The notes under the pieces are model-generated. The model made no database searches. It was not told where the DNA came from and was given only the letters and a program-made list of their open reading frames with translations. A stretch of DNA of 64,000 nucleotides from Amoebidium appalachense (taxonomy: Eukaryota; Ichthyosporea), in the NCBI GenBank assembly GCA_963693365.1, contig CAVNZM010000001.1, forward strand, positions 6,634,001-6,698,000, in the 5' to 3' direction. Position numbers and translations under genes: made by a program. Positions 55,368 to 64,000 of this stretch are shown piece by piece. Position 1 is the first letter of the stretch; the number at the start of each line of letters is the position of its first letter.

Positions 55368-64000
<8,633 letters not shown>

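Overview
This is a eukaryotic nuclear window, almost certainly from a protist. Its genes are intron-rich (up to 13 exons), and the introns and spacers are crowded with microsatellites (CA/GT, CT, TGCG, CACT, GGGT) and long poly-G/poly-C runs. It carries a tRNA gene with an internal-promoter architecture and a Pol III T-run, and a nuclear gene for a mitochondrial ribosomal protein, so the organism has a translating mitochondrion. I cannot name the lineage. A Cys-x-His zinc-binding repeat protein of a type I associate with algae, other protists and their large DNA viruses is a weak hint only.

Layout. 182-2229 (+) is a protein-kinase-like gene with lesions. 3396-5662 (+) is an unrecognised three-exon gene. 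5.7-10 kb is repeat-rich with only weak coding hints. 10058-10471 (+) is mitochondrial ribosomal protein bL32. 13118-25813 (+) is a 13-exon neurochondrin-family gene whose fourth intron hosts a tRNA-Asp gene plus a truncated copy. 26206-26383 (+) is an orphan exon. 27229-27894 (-) encodes Cys-x-His zinc repeats, and an acidic broken frame lies upstream at 30490-31395 (-). 32995-33717 (-) is an intronless seven-finger C2H2 protein. 35557-40693 (-) is a three-exon type II membrane protein with a PC-esterase-like SGNH domain. 41707-42056 (+) is a CCAAT/TATA promoter followed by a short exon. 42684-46733 (+) is an alpha-helical, armadillo-like protein ending in a MYND zinc finger. 48695-52461 (-) is an F-box/LRR protein resembling SKP2. 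55368 to the right edge (+) is the small catalytic subunit of DNA primase (PRIM1).

Gene logic. SKP2 (SCF ubiquitin-ligase substrate receptor) and PRIM1 (primer synthesis) are arranged head to head, with about 2.9 kb between start codons. That spacer holds a perfect E2F-type site (TTTGGCGGGAAA) close to a CCAAT box, which suggests shared G1/S control. A second identical E2F-type site lies about 360 bp upstream of the neurochondrin start codon.

Most unusual features: (1) an AT-AC, U12-type intron in PRIM1 with a perfect branch-site match and exact phase agreement; (2) a dispersed intronic repeat of about 100-190 bp whose copies all lie in the sense orientation of the likely host gene and abut C-tracts; (3) CA microsatellites placed directly against many 3' splice sites; (4) a perfect 68-bp inverted repeat; (5) apparent frameshifts, several at homopolymer runs, and in-frame stops in otherwise well conserved genes. 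Exon coordinates below were derived by hand from splice sites and reading phase, so they may be off by a few bases where noted.
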